The translations under genes and the position numbers were made by a program. A stretch of DNA of 64,000 bases, taken from the NCBI GenBank assembly GCA_015698045.1, contig BLAL01000274.1, positions 124,001 through 188,000 on the forward strand, read 5' to 3'. Within the stretch, counting starts at the first letter, position 1. Each line of letters opens with the position of its first letter. The notes beneath the pieces are model-generated. The model was not told the DNA's origin, did not search any database, and worked only from the letters and a program-made list of their open reading frames with translations. The DNA is from Rhizophagus clarus. Taxonomy: Eukaryota; Glomeromycota; Glomeromycetes; Glomerales; Glomeraceae. Shown here piece by piece: positions 11,397-24,102 of this stretch.

Positions 11397-13480
11397 ATAA
11401 TTGTTTTTTTTTTATTATTATTATTCGAGATGGTTTTTTATTATTTTTTCGAGGATAATAGATAAATTTTAATTTATCTGATTATTTTAAAATCTCGTAA
11501 TTAATAATATTACGTATTTTTTAAAATTCGATTTATTTTGAAATTACCCGAGAGTAATTTTCTCCTTTTTTTTTTAAAAAAAAAAATTTCGAATTATGTT
11601 TGTCGACAAAAATTTCCCCATAATTTTTTTATTTTTATGTACAACACAACGAATTATTTCTTTTTTTTTACATAAGATTATTATGATTTCTAAGATTTAT
11701 TACTTTTTTTTAGAAAAGAAAACCTATGAATGTTAATAAATTCCTTCGTTTATTATGATGGATTCAAAAAATTCGAACAAACTTTTTTTTTAAAAAAAAG
11801 ATTCACTGCGCCACGATTCAGAATGATAATCCAAACATGGCAACTTGAAAGAGAACACATTAACCCAATTTTCTTCGTGAACTTTTCCAATTACAGTAAT
11901 AGATTTTTTTTCTGATAATCTCAGGTCAAGGTCATCAAAAAAAGAACAGAAGAAAAAAAAATTTTTTTTTTTTTTTTTTTTTCGTGAAACAATTAAATAT
12001 TCATAGTAAATATCCAAAGAATCATAAGGATCATCCGAAAATTTTTTATTATGCTAATACGCTATAAATAAAAATCGGTGAGACCCGAAAACAAACGCCT
12101 TTAATATTGTTCAAATATCCAAATTCCTTAAGGTACTATGTCTTGGCACCGAATTTCATCCGTACAATATAAATTCGGTTTGTAGTTTTATTAGAATACG
12201 TGACGCATTACAGATCGGTATTACTACTTCGGTATTACTACCCATTTAGAATTTATTCCGCTATGCAAGTTTATCGACAAGATCTATTATTCACTTTGTT
12301 AAATTGGTCGTTTATCTTTTTAATTTCACACGTTTACGTATTAATATTACACAACCTCACGTTTTTCGAACCTTGGGTTTTCTACTTTTGGAAATTCTTC
12401 TGATGTGGACGAAAGAAATTCAGTTCCCCAATGTCAACTCGACACGTGTTCGCACAATTAATGTAAATCATTACCCCACCTAAGAAAATTTTGCCATTCT
12501 TTTTTGTTCTAACGAAATTTGATTGTTCATTGAATTTTTGGGGGATTCCTTAACCAAATGAGCTACCCTTTATTTAGAAAGTTTATAATCAAAAAAAAAA
12601 AAAGAATGCCGAGTTACATATGCAAGAAAAAAAAATATGAAATAGAATGGGTAATCGAGAATTGTTTTTGAAAAAAAAAAACTTTCGTTCGTAAAATGAT
12701 AGGATTGTCATAGTATCGTCATCTCACATGCATGCGACTAATATACATATGTATACGTAAATTTTTTTTTTTTTTTTCTCTTCGTTTTTTTCTTTTTTCT
12801 TTTTTTTTTTTTGAATAAAGAATAATAGTTCTTTCCGTTCGAACTTTCTTTTTTTAAAGACAATATCTGATTCTAATTATAAAAAAAATTGATTGTCTCA
12901 AAAAAAAAAAAAAAATTTTTCAGTTCTTAGATCATATGCAAATGTCCGTGCAGTATGAAAATAATATACTAAACTACAATAGAGTTTATTTTTATTAATC
13001 AACTTAAACATATTTATCCAACAGCTGACGATAAATAAGTTGAGAAAAAATAGTTCTATCGTCGGGTATAACGTTATCTATTATATTTATTTGATTATAT
13101 TTAACTTACGGCCAATTATTCATCCTAATAAAAAATTTGAGTTTTGAGTTCTTGTATTCTCAATTAAATATATGCATTATTAATAATCTTTAAGCCCCTG
13201 AAGCTTTTTTTGGTGGTACGCGTAATATTTAGCAATCATGTGTAAATTCCGTTCCCGATTTTCCGAATAAAGCCAGATATTATCGATAAAGTATATTATA
13301 ATATCATAATGATACAATAGAATACGGAAACCCTTTCTAACAAGAAGATTTTGAATACTGCCTTTATGATTACGCCTATACCGATTTTATGAAGTGGATG
13401 GACTCGGGTAAACCCGTGAAAAATTATATATTTCGCGTTTTACACGTGGAATCTTAACTTAAATTCAAATGACTCGCCGT
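11397..13480. other. Intergenic, no recognised gene
   Basis: Long A and T runs (for example 11570-11590, 11950-11985, 12760-12815, 12900-12920) alternate with unremarkable AT-rich DNA. Short frames at 11730 and 12200 lack a coding look. The stretch after about 13180 is less AT-rich and leads into the decayed coding region. Confidence 0.45.
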
Positions 13481-13499
13481 CATTTTTTCCCACCATATT

Positions 13500-15800
13500 A
13501 GGTAAACGATCAACTTGGTAAAGTTTTGTTTTTTTTCAATAATTTCCTTGCATGCTTCACTTTGGCTTCATCAGTTTCATCTAAGGTAATTTTGCGCTTT
13601 GAACGTTGATTCATCACGAGAACAAAAATAATTAATACAAATAATCTTTTAATTATAGATTATATTCGCAGGAGAAATTCACTCATTTTTTACAAACCTA
13701 CCAAAAAGTTAAATATGTATAAAATTAATATCAACGACAGATGTTTGTTTTATTAACATAATATAAATGTGATAATATTTTTGTGTTGATTGATTCATAG
13801 TACCGAGTGTATCATTCTTTTCTCAATTAACGCATCGCTATTTATTTATAAAATTTTTATGATTAATTCAATGTGAACATATCACATGCAAATAAAGAAC
13901 GTATGAGAGTACTTACTGCCCATTTTATTACCGCCTCATATAACCACACAAAATTGGACATATCAACCCAATCCCTTGGTAGGCTCAAAATGATGCCTGA
14001 AAGGTTGGCTATGTTAATTTCTTTTCCAAAAATTCATTATCTCACTGCATCGAGGTACTCACACGGAAACCTTTAGTAAAAGGCGAAAGGTTTATACGAT
14101 TTGCGAGCACCTCATGGGAATGGTTGTGTGCAAACTCCAAACCAAGTTCACATCACATACTGCGAAAATCCATCATAGTCAACGAAACCTCAGTTTTTGA
14201 ACGCAGTAACGCTGTATGTTCTCAAGCCCCTGAAATGACAATATTATTATAAAAGTTCCACGTATTTTTGACGTTTTTTACATCATCATCAACACTTTTT
14301 GTTGTGGAGCTCCGCTTTTCGCTTTTTCGCTGTCGACAACATTATTCAGAAATCCTACGCCGTCAACTTGTACTTTAGTTTTCAGATCTTTCAACGGCAT
14401 ATCACCGCTGTACAATGCAAAGCATCTTTAATCATCAATGCAACCTATGCAATAAATGAAATCAAAGTCACTTATTATATATAATTAACTTTTGCTATTA
14501 ATCCACAATTCCAAGTCAATAATTGGATGTACGAATTAACTCAAGCGTATTTCTCTAAAGTTGTTATGTCTCTCAATGGGTTAAGAGTAGTTAACGAAAA
14601 TACCTTTAAGCTGTAGAATAGTAAATTAATTAGACTTCATTGGAGTAAATTACATTGGAATTCCTCTACTTTACAACTTTGACAAGGTTTCCTTCATTAT
14701 CTTTTTGTATTCACGAATCGTCATTACTAATGATTAGATTGTTAATAGCATTATCCCAACACTAATTAGCTATTTCTGCTGATCATCCCGATTTCTGATC
14801 TTCACCGAAAAAACATCGTAAGATATTTGTGGATTTCGTTTGTAATGTAATTATTGTCAATATGATCAAAGATTTCGAGTAAACTTCTTTTTGAAGGTCA
14901 GGATTCGCGAAAACTTTAATTTTGGACGTAAATCCATGATCGGTGGTTTTGGAGATTTTTTAAAAAATAAATCAGAATTCTTTTAAACTTTTGATGCTGT
15001 TATCGAGTTTCAAGGATACTCTTGACATACAAATGAATAAGAACCGTCTTTTTACTGAATCACTAATGGAAACATCAACAGCTTTAACTTCCTCCTGTGT
15101 ATCTTCATTAACTTGTTCAACGCCTATATTTTTTCCATCACCTTCCCGTGAACTTGTGTCATCATTGTTAAAATAACACTTATTTGCAATTTTGATTGGA
15201 CAAAATTGATAATGTGAATCGAGAATGTTCACGATCAATTAGTATCCGATAGGGAAGAGATGATATCGCTTTTTATTTACCACTTTGGGTGATATTAGCG
15301 CACTATCTTCATCTGTCACATTAATTGTTGCAGAAGAGATTGCAGTTCAACTAGACCTCCCCATAAAGGACAGAGGAAAGACGAACAATGTCCAGTTGAC
15401 TTCCTTCTGTCTTCTACCTTTGATGATCCATCTGTCAATTCTGCCATCTTCTGTGATGTATAAGTTACTAATATAATATGTTTCTAATTGACATACACTC
15501 TCTGCGAATTGCAAATCGAAATTGCGCTCATAGATTTTATTATACTATCAATGCAACTTTCTAGGACAGAAGCACCTTAAGTAGTTCGTTGCATAGAGCA
15601 AATATGCAGCCCGAAATTCCTTTATAGTTGGGTTTCTTAATGTTTTTAAGCGAACATAGCCAATATTCATAAATTTGTGCCCACGGTAGGATTACATTCA
15701 TTCTTCAGTTGATAGTTAAAGTATTCATTTACATTCGTTTCTTCGCCACCATCATTACCGTCGGGTAAAGTATAACGCGTATATTTGTGGATCTTAAAGT
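13500..15800 (-). pseudogene. Decayed, unrecognised coding region
   Basis: The minus strand holds several protein-like fragments in shifting frames. At 13505-13614 there is a start MNQRSKRKITLDETDEAKVK. At about 14300-14430 the fragment MPLKDLKTKVQVDGVGFLNN is read. At 14972-15200 an acidic piece (CYFNNDDTSSREGDGKNIG) is read. At about 15670-15780 RYTLPDGNDGGEETNVNEYF is read. The base composition is less AT-rich than the flanks, as in true exons of this window. The fragments may belong to more than one gene. I could not name a family, and no intact gene can be assembled. Confidence 0.4.
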
Positions 15801-16199
15801 TGCTGTCATATTTAGAGGAAAACTTTTATAAAGTTAACGCGATCAATTTTTAATTAATCCTTCATACCGCATTTTGATTGGTGGTTCTTTTGTCGATCAC
15901 TGAATTTTAAATTTGATCACTTTTGCTAAAGTCTCTCGCGTTGGCCAGTCAATCGAGTCAATCGGCGGCAAGAACTTCCTTGTATCATTCGATACTTTGG
16001 ATCATATCGGACCGGTCAATCGGCGGTGAAGTTGTGAATCAGTGGGTATTCAAGTTATTTCCTGATAGTTACCGGCCTCTTATCAGTCAAATTCTATTTC
16101 TCGGTGTGTACACGTCCAAGATTAAGTAATTTCGAATCTGCAGGATAAATTCCGAGACGAAAAAGATAATACAAATTACATTACCGATTCACATTTATC

Positions 16200-17650
16200 A
16201 CTGAGATTAATTGTTACAAAATTCCACTCCAGAGAAATTTACGCGCTATTAAATATTTTTCGTTTGATAGTGAAAGATTTCTCGGCGAAGATTAGAATGC
16301 CGATATATAACAAGAAGAGGAATATGTCCATTTTATTTAAAACATCTATGGAGGCAGGAAAATCGTTTAACACTGTGATGATGTATTTCAAGAACAATAA
16401 ACTCACTTACTTTGCAGAATATACAAGTTCAGTAGATTAATGGTTATGATGCAATTATATTGATGTTTCTGCAATACCACCGCCTCGTGATGCTCTTACA
16501 ACATTGTCACCATTACTTGATATAAGATCGACTTTGCGACAGGATCTGTTTGATAGTTTAACACGATATAAATGTAAAATATATCCTAAAGGCCTATACA
16601 AAAATGCCAAAAATAAGATCAAAAGCAATAACATCTCTCGAATACGGCATTATAGACCAATGATGGTGTTATTGTGGAAGTTTTAGGTAAATCGTTAGAG
16701 TTGTATTTTGAAACGGAGATACAAGTATCTAAGGAAGTTTTAGAAAAATTGACAAAATTTAATGTCGTAAGTAATAAAGAATAATTCACGAATAATTATG
16801 AATAGTATTGATTAATTATAATACATTTTTAGAAGAACTTGGAAATGTACTCGGAGGAAAAATTGGAAAAACATGTGAAACTCGATGAAATAGCAAAAAT
16901 TTAGGCAACGTTACTCTGAGCAATTTTATGTTTACGACCTAAATGGTCTTGTCCGTATAATTGTACCAAAGGCCAAATTCTATCTCAAGAGAATATTGAT
17001 TACGAGCCACTCAGAAGTCAAATTGACTATTATAATCTGTATCGCGACATACATTACCTCTTTCAAAATTGTAAGTATTGATATACTTTGTCATGAGATT
17101 GAAATGTGATTTCTTTAATATTGAATTCGTTCACAGTTTTCTGCAGGAAAAGATGATACAACAATTATATCGTAGCTCCAATATTCGATGATTGTCTTGA
17201 ATCAGTTGATGAATGGATTCTTCGATTGAAATGTGTTACGTTAACGCCTTATTATGTTTCTTAGCTGATTATTTGTTCATTGGCATAATAGAGGTAAAGT
17301 GGAAAGTTATGCCCAAGAATGTCTTATCGATAATCATGAAGAAAAAAAATATGGTGAATTTCTTTCAGTAAACGGTACGAATTTAAAACGGCAACCATGT
17401 CCATACTTCCTGAGAAAATGAAATTGACTTGTAAAAGAGTGAAATATTTGACCTTGTGTAAAGTAACAACATTGTCAAAACTGACAAACGTATCAGCAAA
17501 GATAGCAAGTAATTATTTCCTATTATGTCTGTATGAAGTATTGTTGTAACTCTGCTAATAATTATCTATAATTATTGAATTCTAGATCTAAGTAGGAAAT
17601 ATCAAGCGCTACTAAAGAATGCAGCCAATTATTATTTAGATGAAGAGTGA
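16200..17650 (+). pseudogene. Decayed multi-exon gene, family not recognised
   Basis: Plus-strand fragments with intron-like joins. About 16280-16690 reads RMPIYNKKRNMSILFKTSME and, later, TTLSPLLDIRSTLRQDLFDS; a GTAAGT-AG interval follows at about 16768-16832. About 16930-17075 reads GQILSQENIDYEPLRSQIDY, ending at GTAAGTATTG with a plausible acceptor near 17140. The last piece, YQALLKNAANYYLDEE, stops at about 17650. Stops interrupt the frames between these parts. The exon/intron rhythm is that of the host genes, so this is likely a dead host gene rather than a transposon, but the product is unknown. Confidence 0.4.
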
Positions 17651-17659
17651 AGAGATTCG

Positions 17660-19897
17660 CCACTAAAATTTAGATAGTTACTCGTTTTTTTTAATTATTC
17701 GATAAAGTATTACTATTGTAAGATCATTGTAAATATAGTAGTAAATAAATATTATAGAAAGTATAGAGTATGGACCATGTTTTATGTAATCAATCATTCT
17801 GAAATTTTACCATGATCAGAAAAACATTTTCGATGCAAATACCCGAAACTTTATTAATGATTTTTCAGACACACACAAATCAGAAAGTGCTGGAGGAGCG
17901 AATGAAAATATAAGATGCTACCAAAGAGAGACGGAGTAAGTGGATCCAGCCATTAACGCGAGCCTTTATTTACGAAAAATTTTTGGATAATTATTTCTAT
18001 CACTAACATTGCTAACCATCATCATTCCCATTTCTACGAAACAAAATAAACTATACAAAATTTTCGCCAATTTAGGTCACTTCCATCCACACAGATGATA
18101 TAAAAAGTTTCGATTTTAGATGATAAGTTCCGTAAGAGAACTTTCACGAGATTAAATAATTAATTTTGGACCTATAACGGGGTATCAGCAAGCGAAGTAA
18201 AAAATAAGTAATATAGTATTTTCCAATTTATGCTTTTCACCACGATTCAATTTCAATCCGTCTCAAATACAAGAAATTTATTGATAAATTTTTTATCAAC
18301 AGTACAGTGTATCAATAATTTAGCGAGTGAAGATGCTCGTCCATTCATTCCGCTCGTGTCTAGAATCAGTAAATAATCATTTATAATTAACTATGATTTT
18401 GTTGTGGAGGAACACATCCAAATTTCTCTGGTTGTGACGAATAGTGTACGTGATGAATAAGTTTTGGACCACTCGAAAGTCAAGATAGTCAGTCCCTCAT
18501 CTATTCCAGTATCGCCATAAAATTTCACCCCCACGTGACTTTGGCCGGAATTATGAGATTTGACCAGACAAATTATTTAAGGTCACGTGGGGTGAAAATT
18601 TTATGGGATATCACAACTGGAAAGTCACGTGATATATATAAACCCGGAGAAATTTGGGGGCTGCATTATGAGACATGATTTTATTATGGAGGTATACCAT
18701 ATAATCGGAAAACGCAAAAGTAGATTTGATGTCCAGAGCTCCAGGATAGTGAATACTTTTATATACCTTACGTAAGAAAAACAAAAATCGCAAGATCAAA
18801 TTTTGGAATACGCTTTGGGGAAAATTACGAAAATCTGATAAATGGTTGCGCATATATACGTTAAAAATGTGGTGCCCTGGATTATCTTGGGGAAAAAAAA
18901 TGTATTATCATAGGTACAAGTGCATATATACACGCATAGTATAAAACTATTATGTAATGTGAATACATAAATAACTCGGCCAACAGGGAAAATAGTTGGC
19001 GAGCCCCAACCTATAAAATGCAAATGATTACTTTACAAGTATTAATTCAATTATCACAAAATACTAATATATATATATATATAGTATTTTAAACGCCAAA
19101 TTTGGTTTAAATAATTCAAATTTAGGATTAGAATATCTGATTTGGATTTTTAAACTTTACCTTGCCAAAATTTTTCCGCCATGTTTGCAGTTCATGTGAT
19201 CAGCAAATAACAAAACTCGAAAATTGATTCACAAATTTATTTACTTGTTGATCATCACCTGATTCCTATATTTTTGAAAACGGCGATAAAATGTCATTTT
19301 CATGTGAATTGCAAATTGCATTAAGTATTACGAAAAATAATTGACGTATTTGAAAAAAAAATGTTGTGATCGAATTTTTAAAGGTTGATCTTTTATTTAG
19401 CGCAAGTCAAACAAAACTCTAGAAACTTGGTAGTATTATTAACAATATAATAGTATTTATATTGCTCAGTAACATTAGAGATCAATTTATCTATAAAAAT
19501 GTCGATCGCGCACCATTTGTAAGAAAACAATCTCATGTCTTCTGATTCTTTGAACATCTAATTTTAGACGAAAATCCCGAATCAACTTAACCAAAATGTT
19601 GAAACAAAAGGAAAAAAATTCGTAATTTGTAGATAAATTGTTCATGTGCTTTTAAATAATATGCAGAAGTATGATGCCGTGTTATTTGATTAATTATTTA
19701 ATTATTATGATTTATATGTTGGATTAACCAAATATATTAATTATGACGTACGAGATGCTATCTATAGATTCGTGTTGTTTACTCGTTTTCAATCATCCGT
19801 CAATCCGTGAGAAATAATTAAAAACAATGATAAATATAATACATTTTGGCTTTTTTTTTTATTCATTTCCTTTTTATTTTTTTTTTTTCTAATAAAG
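17660..19897. other. Intergenic, no recognised gene
   Basis: Contains the short inverted-repeat element at 18514-18607 and an (AT)n run at about 19060-19080. Frames on the minus strand at 18611-19023 show no family features. The last 100 bases before the methyltransferase start are T-rich. Confidence 0.45.
18514..18607. mobile_element. Small inverted-repeat (MITE-like) element
   Basis: CCATAAAATTTCACCCCCAC on the left is mirrored by GTGGGGTGAAAATTTTATGG on the right, about 94 bp in total, with CACGTGAC at the inner edge of both arms. TATC occurs just outside both ends (slightly offset), which may be a degenerate target duplication. No coding capacity. Confidence 0.55.
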
Positions 19898-21246
19898 ATG
19901 AATATACTAAGCGAATCAATTGTAGCTTTCTCACCAGAAGAACAGGAGGCCGAACGAAAAGTTTTGAAAGAATTTGCAAATTTGACAAATTCTCAAGTTT
20001 ATGAGCACTTATTTATTCACCGAATGATGTTACGAAAACAACACGTCACAGATATTCATTGTCCATCTGATATACTAGGAACAGATTCATGTGAACTCAT
20101 GCTTCCATCTCTTCACAGAACAATTCAAACTGTAATATCTAAAACTTCTGATTCATCAGAATTTCATTTATTAGATATTGGAGCAGGTTCAGGAGAAATC
20201 ATTGATTGGTGTTTTGCTAAAGAACTTGAAAAAAATATTCAAATAAATAGGCAAAATATTATTCATATAATTGAGCCAAATTCAAATTTATTACAAACTT
20301 ATCAACAAAAATTATGTGAATATTCTCATTTAGGTCAAGGTATCGTTTATAATGGAAGACCACAGGATTATTTTGATATGGATGATAACGTAAACAATAA
20401 AACAAATGATAAAAGTAACAAATTAAGAATGGAGGCTCCTTTACCACTAATTCCATTAGATTTTATTAATTGTATACATATGATTAATTATCTGTAAGTA
20501 TGATCTTCGGTTTTTTTAATTTTCATGGTTCTTCTTTGAATAATTTCTCTTTTTACTTACAAAACTTTTTTCGTATTCAAATTGCGCATTGTATTGTACA
20601 AAATAAAAACAAAAGCGTCGATATAACTACTCCAAAAATCGATCCATCAAATGATATCATTTCCTTTTGCAAATTCACATATTCGCTTTTGAAACCAGGT
20701 GGTGCAATTTATATTGCATATTTAGACGTATTGGATTTATTTAACATTAATGATGATGACGATGAAGATAACGATTATAATGAACAAACTTATCAAAAAA
20801 TCCAACAAATAACTTCTGCAAGAAATTCCTTGTTATATGAGGGTAATATCATTGATCATCTTCATTCTTCAGAATTAAATGTATGTGAAGTAGATTATGA
20901 TAGTGATGATATGATAGGAAATTCTCGAAAACATAAAACTAAGACTATTCCAAAATTTAATTCATATAAATTACCTAGCTCGTTATATGCAAAGTCTTTA
21001 GCTGATATGTCCGTACTTTTATTAATCGATCAATTGCCAAAAGTCAAAAATAATGAAAAAAGATTTGATATTAAATTGTTGGAAAATATTTTGGAACAAA
21101 TTAAAGATATCGCAATGATTCCTGTCGGGGAAGGTAAAAAGAAAAGGTTTGGATTGGAGAGAGGTATGAGAGGTGGAGAAATGGTTTGGAAAATTGATCT
21201 TCCATTGATCATTAGTATAGTTCGTAAGGAGAAGGTTTATACTTAA
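19898..21246 (+). CDS. SAM-dependent methyltransferase-like protein (408 aa)
   Basis: Two exons: 19898-20493 and 20616-21246. The 122-nt intron has a GTAAGT donor, and AAAAG is its first AG; the join restores the frame exactly (L199, then VDITTPK). Rossmann-fold methyltransferase motifs are visible: motif I LLDIGAGSGEI (91-101), the acidic end of strand 2 IIEPN (125-129), LDFINCIHM (about 188-195) at the motif IV position, and LLKPGGAIYIAYLD (about 223-236) as the usual post-motif segment. The overall layout resembles class I small-molecule methyltransferases of the histamine N-methyltransferase type, but the substrate cannot be read from sequence. There is an acidic insert NDDDDEDN near 250. 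Start: first ATG after a T-rich leader. Confidence 0.8.
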
Positions 21247-21436
21247 GTCCTAAATACATACGATCAATTTGTAGTATAAAAGATTAATTCTAAATTAGCA
21301 TCTTATCGATATTTATTATTTGTCAATTTTTTTTTCTTTCATTCTTTCTTTATTGTCTACTATTCTCTCTTCTTTTAAAAAAAATAAAAGTGATACGAAA
21401 AAAAAAATAGGTAATATTATTAAATTGCAAAGTTTT

Positions 21437-21509
21437 CGCCCCAACTAGGACTCGAACCTAGAACCTCCGCCTTAGGAGGGCGACGCCATATCCATTAGGC
21501 TATTGGGGC
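21437..21509 (-). tRNA. tRNA-Arg (anticodon CCT)
   Basis: Read on the minus strand. The acceptor stem GCCCCAA/TTGGGGC pairs perfectly. The D arm is GCCT...TGGC, and the anticodon stem TCGCC/GGCGG closes the loop CTCCTAA, placing CCT at positions 34-36 (decodes AGG). The T arm is CTAGG TTCGAGT CCTAG. Box A TAGCCTAATGG and box B GGTTCGAGTCC match the RNA polymerase III consensus. No intron. The discriminator base is G. A T run on the minus strand about 30 bases downstream could terminate transcription. Confidence 0.95.
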
Positions 21510-22258
21510 CGATCATATAGATGTTGTGTTCAGAAAAATACATCTTAAAAATTGTCATAAGATTTTATAAATTCAAGTTTCTTAATTAAAAAAGGTCCGT
21601 CCGGCGCAGAAATATAATACACTACAAAGGCTTTTTATAGTTAAGATTGTTCTTGATAGATGGCTTGCAAATAGATAACGTAAGAGACTAAAAAGGGAGA
21701 ATCGGGTACCCTTTTATCGAATTACGATTTCACATATTGTACAAAAAAAGAACTTTGTTTACTTTTTTTTTTTCAAGGTTTCTCAAAAAAAAAAAAAGTT
21801 ACCCTGAGTCCCTGATTATCTTCGTTGTTTAATTACCTGTATCGACACAAATTTGGTAATGTATACCGAAACTTTGATTACTCATTATATTATCTGTTGT
21901 CATGGAATTGCCTCATAATTTTATCATAATTATAAAGTATTAAAAACTGGTTTATATAAAGATAAAAAACAGGTTTTGATCATTAAGTTACGGCGGCCAC
22001 ATTAACATATAAATATTTTAAAATGTTTCATATGAAGATCTTTCGGGGCATTTAGGAGAGTTATTAGGTATGTGTTCTGTTCAATTCACACCCCCCTTAA
22101 AACTCCAATTTAAAGTAATATTTTAGTATTTTTACTGCTCTCTCACATAAATGATTACAAAAAGACTTTTTTTTTTTTTTTTTCAACAAAAAATTTCCCT
22201 ATAATTTTTTTAATTTAACTTTATAAATTTATTCACATTAAAAATTAAATAAGTTATT
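21510..22258. other. Intergenic between tRNA and hexokinase gene
   Basis: No gene is seen. It contains T and A runs at 21760-21800 and 22165-22185. The leader just before the hexokinase ATG is AT-rich. Likely holds the hexokinase promoter, but I see no clear element. Confidence 0.5.
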
Positions 22259-23842
22259 ATGGACGAGCCAACGCCAAGCTTAGAGGAACTTGAAAAGCAG
22301 ACTTTTATCACTAAAGAGTTTGTAGAAGATACAATAATACCTGGTTTTTCCAGAGCATATAATCATGGTTTTGATGAAGATGAATCAACAATGATACCCT
22401 CGTATGTTTGTCGATTGCCAACTGGTATGGAAACTGGTACATATCTTGCAATGGACTTTGGTGGGACTAATTTGCGCGTAGCAGCTGTTACTTTAATTGG
22501 TGATGGTAAAACTGATATTGAACAAAAACAATTCGTAATTCCTGAGGAATTAAAAACCGTTCCTGTTGAAACTTTGTTCGATTGGGTCGCCGAATGTACT
22601 AATGATTTACTGGTTAAGATTAAATCTCTTAAAAAAGAGATGTATATGGGTGTGTCTTTTAGTTTTCCAATCAAGTGAGTATCAAATCTCATAAAGTAAT
22701 TCGAATCCACAAATTATGTATAATTTATTTTTCACTGCTAATATCATAAAGACAAACTGATATCAATAAAGGAGTGGCGATGAAGATGGGTAAGGGATTT
22801 GATATTCCTGGTTTGGTGAATCATGATGTAGTTGAACTCTTAAATGATGCTTTCGTTCGTAAGGTAGATCACAAATTAATTTCTTTTTTTTTTATAAAAA
22901 AAAAAAATATCTAAACCTTTTCTTATTGCTCATAGGGAATAAATACACGTATTGTGGCTATAGTTAATGATACAGTTGGATCACTTGTAGCATATGCTTA
23001 CAAAGATCAAAATACAATAGCATCTATGATCATAGGAACAGGAACAAACGCAGCGTGTATCTGTGAAACCAGTGAAATTAAGAAACAAAACTTTCCTCCA
23101 GATACTCCTCATTACATGATAATTAATAATGAAATAGGACTGATGGGTTCAGATTTTTTACCAATTAGAACAAAATATGATAAAATACTTGATTCTCAAA
23201 GTTCTATACCGGGATTTCAACCTTTTGAAAAAATGGTTAGCGGACGTTACATGGGTGAACTAGTTAGATTGGTCATTGTCGATTATGTTGAAAATTCTAA
23301 TTTATTTGATGGAAAATTGCCTGGAAGAATGGAAATTCCCTATAATTTTACCACTGTTCACATGTCAGAAATTGAAAGGTATAATAAAATTGGAAATTAT
23401 GTGAATCGATTGTATATTTAATATTATTTAACTTTTTTATTTCTTCTCTTTATTCAGTGATCGTACTTATAATTCAGCAAATATTTTAAAAGTATTAACC
23501 CAAAATTTTAAATTTTCCGAGAATAAATCACCAACGGTCGCAGATTTGCGTACAGTTCAGGAAATTGTGAGAAAATTTTCACGTAGGTCAGCACAATTAT
23601 CAGCGGCAGCTGCCGCATCATTAATTCAACTACAATGCGGGTCATATAAAAACTTAGAAAGAGAGGTTAGAATAGCAATTGATGGATCAATTTATCATAG
23701 TTTTCATAAATATTCTTCTTCAATGAGTAAATTTCTTAAAGAGATACAAGAGTCTGGTGAGGATAAGAAAGTAAAGATAGTTGGAATTAGAAATGGTGGT
23801 GTTGTTGGTGCTGCTATAACCGCTATGATGTACTCCCATTAA
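22259..23842 (+). CDS. Hexokinase family protein, divergent (451 aa)
   Basis: Four exons: 22259-22674, 22752-22863, 22936-23378 and 23458-23842. All introns are GT-AG (77, 72 and 79 nt) and every join stays in frame. Sugar phosphorylation by ATP in the cytosol is expected for the family. Visible landmarks: phosphate-binding AMDFGGTNLR (64-73), the hexokinase signature GVSFSFP (131-137), GKGFDIPG, catalytic Asp188 in IVNDTVGS, IIGTGTNAA, NNEIGLMGSD with the glucose-binding Glu, PGFQPFEKMVSGRYMGE and IAIDGSIY. It is somewhat shorter than typical fungal hexokinases (about 480-500 aa). The C-terminal ATP loop, usually EDGSGAGAA, reads RNGGVVGAA (435-443), and TKGFD reads GKGFD. It may be active with altered properties, a glucokinase, or a sensor; the sequence does not decide. 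Confidence 0.92.
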
Positions 23843-24102
23843 TAACAAGTGTATTAAAGAGATTAAATGAGGTGATTTCCTGAAGAAAAGAGAGCAAAGA
23901 ACATTTTAAGTCTTTGCAGGTATGTATAATGAGTTTAAGTTAGTTTTATCTTTCTTTTTTTTCCATTTCTATTTTTTTTTTTTTTTGTTTCATTTTTAAT
24001 CATTTTTAGGATCTAGATTTTTTTTTTTTTACGAAAATTTTTTTATTTTGCTAATTAGGATAATTATTGAAAACGTAAACAAATAAATAAATAAATCATA
24101 GT

